21,628 nucleotides of DNA, taken from assembly GCA_021298235.1 (NCBI GenBank), contig JAJTDX010000067.1, positions 1-21,628 on the forward strand. The letters are read 5' to 3'. Made by a program: the position numbers and the translations under genes. The stretch's first letter is position 1. Each line of letters begins with the position of its first letter. The notes below the pieces were generated by a model. It saw only the letters and a list, made by a program, of their open reading frames with translations. It had not been told where the DNA came from and searched no databases. Positions 7,075-16,826 of this stretch are shown in pieces. This DNA is from Cryomorphaceae bacterium. Lineage in GTDB: Bacteria; Bacteroidota; Bacteroidia; Flavobacteriales; Crocinitomicaceae.

Positions 7075-8157
7075 TTATTTCAAGCTGATCGTAGCTCCAA
7101 TTGTATGAATTGTTCCGAAGATACCTGCAAATCGCGTTGCGTATTCAATTCCTAGAGCACTTTTGTTTTTGCCTACCAGCGCATCCAATGAGAAGCCAGC
7201 TGTTGGTCCGATCAAAGCGTTTGATTGATTATCCGCACTCAACAAACCTTTTTCGTACACATATCCTGCACGTATGTTAAATGCAACTTTCTCTCCGGTC
7301 ATTCCATAATCCAAACCAAGTCTGTATTGATCGTACGAGAAGGAATTAGCTGTAAATCCGAGTGCGACATTAAGTTTATTGTTCTCATTAAAAATGAAAT
7401 CATAAGAACCGCCTATCGCCAACAATGAAGGCATTTCAAAAGTAGCTGAACGTTGTTCCAGCGTGGCATTGTTTCCAACAGAGATATACGTCACCTGTTG
7501 TGACAATCCATCTCCTTTGTAACGCATTACAGGACCTACATTCTTCAATGCAATACCAAATTTGATTTGATCTTGTTCTCCCGTCACGTAACGAATACCC
7601 GCATCAATCGCCACACCGCTTGCTTTTAGGTTAGAGATGCTTTCCGAAATCACTTTGAAATTGATGCCTCCGTAAATAGATGATGAGAAGGTACGAGCAT
7701 AACCGACATTGAAAACATTGGAACGCGGAGAGAAAAACCCAATGTTTCCTTCCGGGTTGGCCACAGTTGTGATCATCACATCACCAAAGTTCATTGATTG
7801 TACGCTTACCGCAATTACATCTGATTCGGAGATTTTCTGAGCTATTCCCGCACTATTGTAAGAGATACCAGCACCACCCATCCAGTTACTATAATTGAAC
7901 TTGATCTGTGTTTTATCGGTAAATGCCAAACCAGCGATATTCACGAAGCTAGCTTCCAGACCATTTACAGAAGCAATCCCCGCATCTCCGGTTGCAGCAC
8001 TTCGTGCCCATGGATTCACTAGCAATTGTGATGCCCCGGCAGAACCTACGCGATCCTCATTTCCTGCATTCACGGTTAGCGTAGCGAACGCCATACCGAT
8101 TATCATTAAATGCTTTATTTTCATGTTGTTTCTTTTCATTGTAAAACACTTGAACAT
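7075..8157 (-). CDS. PorV/PorQ-family outer-membrane beta-barrel protein
   Basis: A 360-residue outer-membrane protein. After a signal peptide ending near TLTVNA, the mature N-terminus carries the family signature VGSAGASQLL.NPWARSAATGDAGIA and the 'asFVNIAGLA' motif, followed by alternating amphipathic strands that end in ...TIGATISLK. PorV in the type IX secretion system takes cargo from the translocon and passes it to the attachment complex; paralogues of unknown role are common in Bacteroidota. The first ATG overlaps the upstream gene's stop by one base (TAATG), but ATGs at 8139 (MKRNNMKIKH) and 8124 (MKIKHLMIIG) give neater signal peptides. Being the third gene after a receptor and a surface protein with a sorting-like C-terminus suggests it serves that protein. 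Porin-like solute transport is the alternative. Confidence 0.8.
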   Translation of the reverse strand: MFKCFTMKRNNMKIKHLMIIGMAFATLTVNAGNEDRVGSAGASQLLVNPWARSAATGDAGIASVNGLEASFVNIAGLAFTDKTQIKFNYSNWMGGAGISYNSAGIAQKISESDVIAVSVQSMNFGDVMITTVANPEGNIGFFSPRSNVFNVGYARTFSSSIYGGINFKVISESISNLKASGVAIDAGIRYVTGEQDQIKFGIALKNVGPVMRYKGDGLSQQVTYISVGNNATLEQRSATFEMPSLLAIGGSYDFIFNENNKLNVALGFTANSFSYDQYRLGLDYGMTGEKVAFNIRAGYVYEKGLLSADNQSNALIGPTAGFSLDALVGKNKSALGIEYATRFAGIFGTIHTIGATISLK

Positions 8158-11100
8158 TAAATACCCTGAAGGTCGACTTGTCGCATACCTCCGAAGAATT
8201 TGAGTATTACCTCCCCTACTTCAGGAACGTCTACGTGTATCAAATACACACCACCAGCGACTGGTATGCCTTTAAAGTTGTTAAGATCCCAATCCAATGA
8301 GGTCACAGGACTGTCTTTCTTAAAGGTACGAACCAACTTACCATTCACTGTATAGATTCGAACTGTACAACGTTCAGGCAGGTTCGTGATCTTCACACGC
8401 GTATCCAATCTTGTTCTTTCGTACTCAGAGAATGCGTAATATGGGTTTGGAACCACATTGATCATTTTCAGAGCTTCAGCAAGTTGATCCTTACTACCAG
8501 TTTCAGTAGCAATATCGTCCATAGACCATCCGTACATTGGACTTCCGTTATTATCACCAGTTGCAACGAAGTCCTTGTACTCTTTATTTACTCGAAGTTT
8601 GATTGTGACATCCGTAGAGTTCACTGTTTGATCCTCCGTAAGGAAAGGATACGCGATCCAAGATAAGCTTCCGTAAAACTCGCGTTTAGATGTCGTTGAG
8701 TTATTATCAACAATATCTTTCAACTTTTGGTAAGCTTCATTCGTAGCAAGATTTTCAGCTTCGGATGGAACATACGCAGGGAAATCGTAACCGGAAACAA
8801 ACTTATTTATCGTCGCCTGCTTGTAACTGAACACATATATTGCGTGCATACCACCCATAATCGGATTTCCTACACCATCGACAACATCAGAAGTCGGATT
8901 CCAGATCATATCTGCACCATTTTCACCACCAAGGAAAGAATTTTCTCCGAAGGCCATGTATAATCTTGCACCAGACTCTAGATCCACTGCATATCCAGGG
9001 AACCATCCCATACCCGTTCCGGATCCATCAGGGTTTCCATTTTTGTCAACACTTAGACTCTTTCTCATTTCACCTGACTTGGCGCCGCCAACATTCAAGC
9101 TCACGTCACGACCAAGCTCAATCACAGGACATCGTGTCCATTTAGATTTGTCACTTGTTATCACAATATCCACACTTGGAAGGAAACTAATAGCAGCATT
9201 GTTTCGTGCAGATCCAGGATTGGACAAGTTATAATATGCCAGCGGCATGAAATCAGCTTGATAACCAACTAGCTTGTGCGGTGCAATACCTCCGCCCAAC
9301 AATTTAGCGAACAACTTATCATCATCCTGACCTGCCTCATCACGGTAGTTACACGGATTTAGATAAGGTAATCCGTCAGGCAAACAATCGACATCCGGAT
9401 CCGGGTTGTAGTCACCCGATCTGATCCAGTTTGTTGGATAGAACGCATCGTTGTCAGGAATAAATGACAACCAACGTTTCGAAGAGTCTACAAAATCAAT
9501 TGTTGCATCAATAATATCAGTTGTTCGGTCATATTGTGCACCCGCACCTAGGTATTGACGCTGCTGAATCGTTACAGAAATACCCCACTGTGGAATAATC
9601 TGTTCGTTGTTCTCTTGAATTGTACGTTCAGATTCAACTGAATCAATCTTGGTCCCACCTTTTTGGTCATAACGGTAGATTACCCAATTTGCCGTATCTA
9701 CAGCATGTGGTGTAGGTTTCCAAGCACTAGGAGTATAGTCTCTAAATTTACATTCAAAGTATCCGTTCGCCAAATTAAGCGGGTCAACAACCTTAATTCC
9801 AATAGGTCCTTTACCCAATTCATATTCTGGATTTTGAACATATCCATTCGCCAAAATTGAGTTTAAGGTTTCGGAAGTAAATTCTAGATTACGGTTACCG
9901 TTTCCATACCCATCAATTCTTGTTATACGCGGTGAGGAACCATACCCAATGTTTTGAATTGTTCCGTCCGCTTCCGGCATTGGGTTGTGAGGTACTGCAG
10001 CAATCGGCGTAATTGAGGTACCGTCAAAGTTCAATCGGGAAGAAATGTAAGGGATCTTTTGACCATCTAAAGCCAACGGATCATTCGGATCATATTTTTT
10101 AAACTGATTGAATGCATAGCCAAGCGAGACTGAGCAGGATCGTAGATGTCAGAGATTGCTACGTCCGCATTCTTCAACTGGAATATCTGGTATCCTTCAA
10201 ATTTGTACACTCGATCCACCGTTGGGTCAGGAATATTGATCTCATCGATTTCCGCATACTTCTCCTGATAGTTGTTCGAAGATGACGGATTCTCAATCAT
10301 CAGGATCAACTCATTATTCAACTCCTGTATTGTTAGTTTCGGAGCATCCGGTGGAGAGAGAATTTTAAAGCAAGCATCAAATAACGCCTGTGCTTTTGTA
10401 TCCGCACGTTTCATCGAACGTACTGAAGAGAAAAGATCGCCATCTGTCCCACGGCCATATACCAAACCAACAGTAATGTTGTTGATCGCACCCGGACGAA
10501 GGATGAAAGGACCTGCAGATTGAACGAAACGACGGTCACCTACCGGGTTGTTATTTGTAGACTCGTCCCAACCTGTTGGGAATAACCCGCTCATATCTTC
10601 ACCACCTGTTGCCCAGAAAAGTGGATCAGACTCGCCTGGGAACATGTAATCAGAAGGTACAGTTGTTACACCTGTAGATCCCTCATAACCCAAACCTCCA
10701 TAGAACATTTCTGAACCATTCGCCCATGTACCACTCATGAAGTTATAATATTGTGCAGCTGTAGATGGATCCGTATAAGGGAACTGGGAAGTTGAAGTGT
10801 AATATGTAAACCTTCTCATACCGAAACGCTCATTGTCTATTATTCCATCAGAGTAGCCGATACCAATTCCTTTGTACACAATTCCATCTCCGTTAAGAGC
10901 CTCCAAAACTGAAGGAACGACTTCTGTATTCGTTGCCTCGTCAAGATATGGACCGACATTGTCTAGACCATCCGCATCCTGGTACGGACCTTCAAAAAAG
11001 TCACAACCGATTGCTGGTGGATTCTCACCATATCCCGGACGACCACCATCAGATTCATCGTTAAGATCACCATTGAACATATATCCCAAACCACGTGAAA

Positions 11101-12138
11101 CATCACATCCGGTGTAATCATCTGCGTAGTTTCCTACATCAGCATCCAAATACTGAGAGAAGTAGGTGTTGTACAACGTTTGTGTACCTCTGTTAATCAA
11201 CTCATAGTTGTAGAATGTCATTCGGTTCACTTCGTCATTCGTTGCAAAAGCAAATGCTTGTGCACGGATCTCCATTCCGATTGGATCACCATTCGTTTCT
11301 GTATGGATATTTCCTTTGTCATTGAATACCCACCAATGCGTTTCGTCACCAAAAAGTGAAATACGTCGGTCGATTCCACATTCAATGTCATCTCGCCCTA
11401 GGATATCATCATACCAAGGGTGGTCACCATCCGCCGGGTTGTACACTCCGTCTTCATTTCTGTCATAGTATGGAGCAAGGAAATAATCCTGTCCTCTGGA
11501 AACATCGCCATGCGCAGGCCACGCATAAATTCTATTCAATTCATCTGCAGTTGGCTCGGTTATGTCTTCACATCCTTCGGTCGTAATACCTTGGGAGCAT
11601 TCGAACCATACGTTATAACGAATGATCTCAGCCTTTCTGATCGTAAAGAACTTATCGTAAGCGATACACTGATCCGGATCAATATTCGCTTCACCAAAGT
11701 CGCGAACTGCATCGTCTCCTACTGGCAACAATGGATTATACGTTCCGGACCCAGGATTAACAGTGAGAGGACCAGGCCAAAAGTCATTACCCTGACGATA
11801 GCGAAGCGCAGCCAATTTCAACTGTCCGTTGACATCTGTACCTCCCATCCAAAGTGCACCGGCAAAGATCACATGCAATCCACTTCCTTTCGGTATCTCA
11901 TAAGATGCAACACCTGCTGCACGGTTCTGGAACATACTTCACCCTGTTCAATCAACGCCTTTACGTCATTGAACTCAAGAATGAGCTTAGCCGTAGCTGG
12001 AGAACAGTTTGCACCTTTCAACGTTGGAGTAACCTTCTTTCCAAGGTCGTTTGGACCCAAGTAAGCTAATGCATTATTTACCCAACCAAAGCTGGTACCT
12101 AGCATTAAGAGTATGAGTTGCTTTTTCATAGGATACAT
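8157..12138 (-). pseudogene. Large surface protein with T9SS-like C-terminal domain, disrupted by two frameshifts
   Basis: Three overlapping frames read as one protein of about 1327 residues if two single bases are restored, near 11940 and near 10118. The N-terminal piece (12138-11869) has a signal peptide, MKKQLILLMLGTSFG...NNALA, probably from the ATG at 12129. The middle piece contains ASYEIPKGSGLHVIFAGALW, an EF-hand-like loop (YDRNEDGVYNPADGDHPW), HWWVFNDKGN, a TFYNYELINRG strand and DDYTGCDVSRGLGY, a pattern I recall from many unnamed large Bacteroidota surface proteins. The C-terminal piece ends with VVPNPYYAFSEYER, TVRIYTVNGKLVRTF and GVYLIHVDVP, a FlgD-like/type A sorting-domain fold, extended by ~20 residues. 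It is 13 bp downstream of the TonB receptor and overlaps the PorV-like gene by 1 bp. As sequenced, no full-length product is made. Function unknown; display on the cell surface is inferred. Confidence 0.8.
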
Positions 12139-12151
12139 CTAAAAGGATGAA

Positions 12152-15100
12152 TTAAAAATCAAATTTAACACCCAAACGAATTGTTCTCGGTGCACTGATA
12201 TTAAACGGGTTTTGAATCTTCATTGCGTAGTAATCTCTGAATGCCTGCTCATCCAACTGGTTTTGGATAGAGGTCTGGTTCGCTGCTGCAGCAAGGTAAC
12301 CATCGTCGTCCCAGTTTCCTGTTGCACGATATACATTCAGAACATTAAACTGATTGAACAAGTTCACAACGCGAACATACACATTGAGGAACGTAGCTCG
12401 TTTTTTCTCTTTTTCTTTTCCAAATTCCATTTCGAACGTACGGTCGAACTGAAGATCCAAACGATAAGACCAAGGAAGACGGGAACCATTCAACGTACCA
12501 TTCAAACCAGCATTAAGGTTACCAATACCTTCATCTGTAATGAATGTCTGGCTAGAGTAAGGAGAACCAGAATAAATATTGGAAACAATGTTCAATCCTG
12601 TATTTTCCAACACATTGAATTTTCCAATCACTGGCCCGTTGTAATCTTTTCCTTCGCCATATCTGTAATCCATCGTAATGGCAAATGCATGGCGTTGGTC
12701 AAAATTATAAGGGAAAATTGTTCTCAAGTTTGGCAATCCTGCATTAACAAGTCCAGCTGCGGATGTAGCATCAGAACCTGTACCATCAGCGAACTGTAAT
12801 GTATACGCGGCAGTCATTCGGATATTTCCTGTTCGACGCAAATCGTATGAAATCGTCATCCCTTTAACGGTACCAAAATCACGGTTACCGAATGTACGAT
12901 ATGTTGCAGGATAAGCTTCAAACACATTGATCAACTGAACGTTGTTTCTTTGCTCGCGATAGAAAGCAGAGATCTTCAACGAGGAAGTTTTGGAAAGAAC
13001 CTGCTGGAAACCTAATTCGTAGTCAACCGTTGTCTCAGGCTTCAAGTTCGCATTGCTTATAATTGCGCTTCTCGACTGAATAAACTGATATTCGAATGGA
13101 TCGAAACGGAATCCTGAAGTAGGACGTTTTGTCAGGATGTCGTAATGAGCAAAGAATGAAGCCTCGTCAGAAATCGGGAAAGAGAATGCGATACGTGGCA
13201 TTACATTTACCTGAGCTTTGTAATCTTCAAAAGCATCCGCACTTGGCGTCGTTTGTGAAGGATTCAACAACCATGGCTGAATACCAGTTGCACCACGGAT
13301 AACTTTTGGATCCTCTACTTGGATACCGTCCGCATTATACCAGTTGTTACCGATACGGAATCCATTGATTGCCGAAGGATTATTCACGTCATTTACATAC
13401 ACTGTGTAATCATCTCCCATTGCTTCAGGAATATCCACCCAAGAATACGTACCAGGATCATTTGCCACCAATTCTTTCGCCTCTGCAACAGTACGTGCAT
13501 TGTAGAAAAGATACGGATCTTTCAATACAGGCTGGTTGGCATCAAATACATCCACACGAACACCTACGTTGAATACGATGTCATTAAATGCAAACTTATC
13601 CATTAGATAACCAGCGATGTAGGTTGGCTGGAATGCTCCCACAAAGCGCTTGTAGTTTCCATTCTCATCAAATTCATTGAAGTATTTATTGATATCAGTA
13701 CTTCCTCGAACCTTTTTACCGGTATGGTCATATCCCCAGTAAGACACGAATGAGTTCCCACCATTCAACAATTCGTCCGGAGAGAACAAGTCAAATGTGT
13801 AGATGCTCGGATCATATTGATCGATATCGATGAAGTCTGTTCCTGCCCCACCCGATGAAATCAAGCCCTGGCTGTAAAGGTACTCTCTCAAATTGTAATC
13901 AAAGAACGATTGGTTGTCATTGTTTTCCTGACCTCCATATTGCCCTGTTCCTGAAGTATGCGCGTATCCTGAATTCAAACGTTCGTAAGTAATTGCTTTG
14001 AACGAACCAGAATCAGAGATCACACCACTATTCAAGTCAAGCTCACGAATGTGGAAGTTTGTCAACTGACGTGCAATAGACCAAATTCCAAGCGGACCAT
14101 TTGTTCCTCCTCCGGTGGTTGTTCCTGAGGTCCACCCGCGGTCAATACGCTGTTCCATTTCGAAACCGAATGAAATCGAGTGGTCACCTACGTTAACAGA
14201 GAATGAACCTGTTCCACGAATCTGGTCGTTTTCTGTTTTTCCAAAATAGTTGTAAGGAGTTCCAATGTTGCTCCAAATTTGATACACACTCGATGGAGCA
14301 TCTCCGTTTCTTAAGGCATTACCTTGCTGGATCTGGAAAAGATTCTCATAGTTTCCAACCGGATCATTTGCGTAAATATCATAGTACTGAGTAGTAATCG
14401 CTGCTAATGCCGCATTCGTTTCAGACGGGTTAAACGCAACTTCAATGTCTCTGAATCCATTGTGGATATACATTTGTTTATCATTGTCAAACTCATATGA
14501 AGGTCTTCGTGTCGTGGTGAACGTACCAACATGTCCATAATTGAACATATTGTATTTATGATTTGGATCATACGCATCGTCTTTAGTCTTTGAATAATCC
14601 ACCATCAATGAGTAAACGAATGATTTCAACTTCGAAGCACTTCCCTCCTGGTCGTTCGTAAAACGCTGCGTTAAACGACCAAATACTCTCCAGTCGAATG
14701 ACTTCGTAAATCCAAAATTTGTAAAGTTCAAAAGAGAACCACCGAAGGAATATGCATTTCCTTGACTGTAATTCATGGAACCACCAAATGTTAAGTTAGT
14801 CGACGGACCTGTATTCACATCGATCTTTGCCTGTCCTGAAACAGTTGTATTTCGGGCATTCATTCTCCATGCTACCTTTTCAAAGTCAGACTCGTCAGTA
14901 GGATTCCCATTTTCGTCCAATGGGTTCTGTAAGAATAATGCATTATGGAATGTTCCTTGACCGGTAGATGTCGGACGCAATGGACTTTCAAGCAGCGCAT
15001 CACGCGACTCTTTCTTAATTCTGTAAGAACCTCCTGCCAGCGGTCGTCCATCTAGCTGATCAGTTAAATTCGCAGAAACAAGGAAGCCAAGACGAGGTTT

Positions 15101-15979
15101 CACTTTTGCACCTGTAGAATCTTTTTGCATCCAAAGCGGACCTGATAACATTCCTTCAAACAGGTTGTACCCATATTTATCCAGTCCGAACACTTTTCCA
15201 TCATATCCGTCTGGATCTGCACCTTTAATATAGAAACCTGAAGATACGACCTCAGCAGAACCGAAGTACTGAGCGGAAGGACCACGTGTAGTAACGGAAA
15301 TAATACCACCTGTAACGTCACCATAGTTCGCCGGTACCCCTCCGGTAATTACGGCTACCTCTTCAATAGCTGATTTTGGCAAGTTAGAAGATCCCCGAAC
15401 TTTAATACCGTCAATAAAGAAATAAGTTGCATCTGAACGAGAACCACGAACAGAAATTTCACCTGAACCCTCATCACTGTTCACACCACCAACTGTCTGT
15501 GCTACACCTGCAGCAGAACGAACAGGCAGTCGGGCGATGTCGTCACGTGTAATAGTAGCTCCTGAAGCTCCCCCATCCTTATCGATAAGCGGAACGCGGT
15601 ATGCAACGACCCTTACCTCCTGCATTTCTTTCGCCTCTTTTGCTTTAGACAACGTCAGATCCTCAAGGAAGGTGATGTTGTCCGATGAAACAACAACGCC
15701 GGTTTGACGAGTCGGCTGATAGCCTTCTGCTTCATTTCGAACTTCCACGTCATATGAACCTGCTCCAACAGAATTGATCTGGAATTTTCCATCAAAATCT
15801 GTTGTTGCACCTCCTTTAACGGTCCCATTTTGGAAAAGAATTACTTTACAAAAAGGAATTGGTTGTTTGTTTTCAGCATCCGTAACAGCACCTTTGATGG
15901 TCCCCAAACCGGTTTGTGAAAAACCATAAAAACTTGTCAGCAAGAGACTTACTAATAAAAAGTTAAGTTTTCGTAACAT
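12152..15979 (-). CDS. TonB-dependent outer-membrane receptor with carboxypeptidase-regulatory-like N-domain
   Basis: A complete 1275-residue receptor. Signal peptide residues 1-21 (…SFYGFSQ); CarboxypepD_reg-like domain ~24-115 (GTIKGAVTDAENKQPIPF; TTDFDGKFQI; GSYDVEV); a likely TonB-box region near EMQEVRVVAYR; plug domain with LPVRSAAGVAQTVGGV, GEISVRGSRSDATYFFIDG and AVITGGVPANYGDVTGG; then a ~1000-residue barrel ending in TIRLGVKFDF with the terminal Phe typical of barrels folded by BAM. Energy comes from TonB-ExbBD; the ligand is unknown. No SusD-like lipoprotein gene accompanies it, so this is not a standard Sus pair; instead it is followed after 13 bp by a giant surface protein and then a PorV-like gene. 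It is the first gene of that operon, with a 220-bp upstream spacer holding a probable promoter. Confidence 0.93.
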   Translation of the reverse strand: MLRKLNFLLVSLLLTSFYGFSQTGLGTIKGAVTDAENKQPIPFCKVILFQNGTVKGGATTDFDGKFQINSVGAGSYDVEVRNEAEGYQPTRQTGVVVSSDNITFLEDLTLSKAKEAKEMQEVRVVAYRVPLIDKDGGASGATITRDDIARLPVRSAAGVAQTVGGVNSDEGSGEISVRGSRSDATYFFIDGIKVRGSSNLPKSAIEEVAVITGGVPANYGDVTGGIISVTTRGPSAQYFGSAEVVSSGFYIKGADPDGYDGKVFGLDKYGYNLFEGMLSGPLWMQKDSTGAKVKPRLGFLVSANLTDQLDGRPLAGGSYRIKKESRDALLESPLRPTSTGQGTFHNALFLQNPLDENGNPTDESDFEKVAWRMNARNTTVSGQAKIDVNTGPSTNLTFGGSMNYSQGNAYSFGGSLLNFTNFGFTKSFDWRVFGRLTQRFTNDQEGSASKLKSFVYSLMVDYSKTKDDAYDPNHKYNMFNYGHVGTFTTTRRPSYEFDNDKQMYIHNGFRDIEVAFNPSETNAALAAITTQYYDIYANDPVGNYENLFQIQQGNALRNGDAPSSVYQIWSNIGTPYNYFGKTENDQIRGTGSFSVNVGDHSISFGFEMEQRIDRGWTSGTTTGGGTNGPLGIWSIARQLTNFHIRELDLNSGVISDSGSFKAITYERLNSGYAHTSGTGQYGGQENNDNQSFFDYNLREYLYSQGLISSGGAGTDFIDIDQYDPSIYTFDLFSPDELLNGGNSFVSYWGYDHTGKKVRGSTDINKYFNEFDENGNYKRFVGAFQPTYIAGYLMDKFAFNDIVFNVGVRVDVFDANQPVLKDPYLFYNARTVAEAKELVANDPGTYSWVDIPEAMGDDYTVYVNDVNNPSAINGFRIGNNWYNADGIQVEDPKVIRGATGIQPWLLNPSQTTPSADAFEDYKAQVNVMPRIAFSFPISDEASFFAHYDILTKRPTSGFRFDPFEYQFIQSRSAIISNANLKPETTVDYELGFQQVLSKTSSLKISAFYREQRNNVQLINVFEAYPATYRTFGNRDFGTVKGMTISYDLRRTGNIRMTAAYTLQFADGTGSDATSAAGLVNAGLPNLRTIFPYNFDQRHAFAITMDYRYGEGKDYNGPVIGKFNVLENTGLNIVSNIYSGSPYSSQTFITDEGIGNLNAGLNGTLNGSRLPWSYRLDLQFDRTFEMEFGKEKEKKRATFLNVYVRVVNLFNQFNVLNVYRATGNWDDDGYLAAAANQTSIQNQLDEQAFRDYYAMKIQNPFNISAPRTIRLGVKFDF

Positions 15980-16099
15980 AAGAATAGTTTATAGTTCTAT
16001 CTTTCTTTACCCAAGAAAGCCCGTAAATATAGAAAAAATCATGCGGATAAAATTTCGTGTTAAAAAAAATTAAACCGATTCTTTCTTAACTTTCCTTAA

Positions 16100-16107
16100 C
16101 AAAGGTA
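16100..16107 (-). promoter_or_regulatory. Likely -7 element of the TonB receptor operon
   Basis: Minus-strand TACCTTTG fits TAnnTTTG and is 120 bp upstream of the receptor ATG. The nearest TTTG upstream is 26 bp away (16134-16137), longer than the usual 19-23, so confidence is moderate. Immediately downstream, near the predicted start of transcription, is a tandem imperfect repeat, TTTCTTAAC-TTTCCTTAAC on the plus strand (16082-16100), which could be an operator or chance AT-rich repetition. The remaining ~200 bp of this spacer is AT-rich with no other recognisable element. Confidence 0.4.
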
Positions 16108-16199
16108 ATGCAACAAGGTTTAACTGTAAAAATCAAAAAAATAATTTTCGAGAGAAAATATACATCTCTAAACTGACTAAAAAATTCCTAATTTTCAAA

Positions 16200-16826
16200 A
16201 TGACTTTCAAGTTAGAAAACATTCACAAGGGGACAACACTGATCTATCTGCTGCACTATTCCGAGTTCGATCCAATGGAATTCACGGATCGACTTACCCC
16301 TGTTGAAATCGAACGTCTTATCGGATTTTCCCATCTATCCAGAAAAAGAGAATTCGTCGCTACCCGAATCTTAAGGAATGAATTGTTTGGTGCTGAACAC
16401 ATTCATTACGACCAAAATGGTGCACCTTATATAGAGAGGGAGGGATTTATTTCGATCAGTCATTCAGCGACCACTGCGGCACTCGCATTCAATCCCTCCT
16501 TCTCCATTGGTTTGGACCTGGAGGAAATAGGTACTAAAGCCCGTCGAGTTTATACGAAATTCCTATCTGAGGAGGAAATAGAACATTTTGATACGATGTC
16601 AGATGTACAAATGACCCAATGCTGGAGTGCTAAGGAGTGTTTGTACAAATTGGCCGGACACAAAGAGATTGATTTTAAAAGACATCTTAAACTGGAGCGA
16701 ATGGATGAACAGCGATATATAGGCACCATTCTTTCTGCTAAAAAAAGACGATCTGCTGAAATTCATACTTTTGTTCATGGTAATTTAATTGTCTCCATTA
16801 ATGGCAGCGCACTTACAGAAAACTAA
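16200..16826 (+). CDS. Sfp-type 4'-phosphopantetheinyl transferase
   Basis: 208 residues. It transfers the phosphopantetheine arm of CoA to a serine of carrier proteins. Motifs: RLIGFSHLSRKREFVATRIL (substrate-binding basic patch), NGAPYI, SISHS (87-90), IGLDLEEI with Mg-binding Asp106 and Glu108, and CWSAKECLYKL with Glu146 and Lys149. The size is nearer the Sfp/HetI-type group than the short AcpS group. No carrier protein or synthase gene is in the window, so the target could be the fatty-acid acyl carrier protein or a remote secondary pathway such as aryl polyene synthesis. The 3' end overlaps the GGGP synthase gene by 26 bp, so the two are probably co-translated. The ATG at 16200 follows an AT-rich leader with no clear Shine-Dalgarno, which is normal for this phylum. 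Confidence 0.9.
   Translation: MTFKLENIHKGTTLIYLLHYSEFDPMEFTDRLTPVEIERLIGFSHLSRKREFVATRILRNELFGAEHIHYDQNGAPYIEREGFISISHSATTAALAFNPSFSIGLDLEEIGTKARRVYTKFLSEEEIEHFDTMSDVQMTQCWSAKECLYKLAGHKEIDFKRHLKLERMDEQRYIGTILSAKKRRSAEIHTFVHGNLIVSINGSALTEN

Noticed and set aside
11420..12064. 214-codon plus-strand frame opposite the giant surface protein
   Set aside because: It is antisense to a recognisable protein, has no domain-like pattern and is rich in residues typical of shadow frames.
8157..12138. Three separate genes instead of one broken gene
   Set aside because: The frames overlap, join smoothly at the protein level with two single bases added, and together make one signal-peptide-to-sorting-domain protein of 1328 codons.
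12212..12799. 195-codon plus-strand frame opposite the TonB receptor barrel
   Set aside because: Antisense to an intact, well-conserved gene; its composition (Ile, Cys, Arg-rich) looks like a complement artefact.
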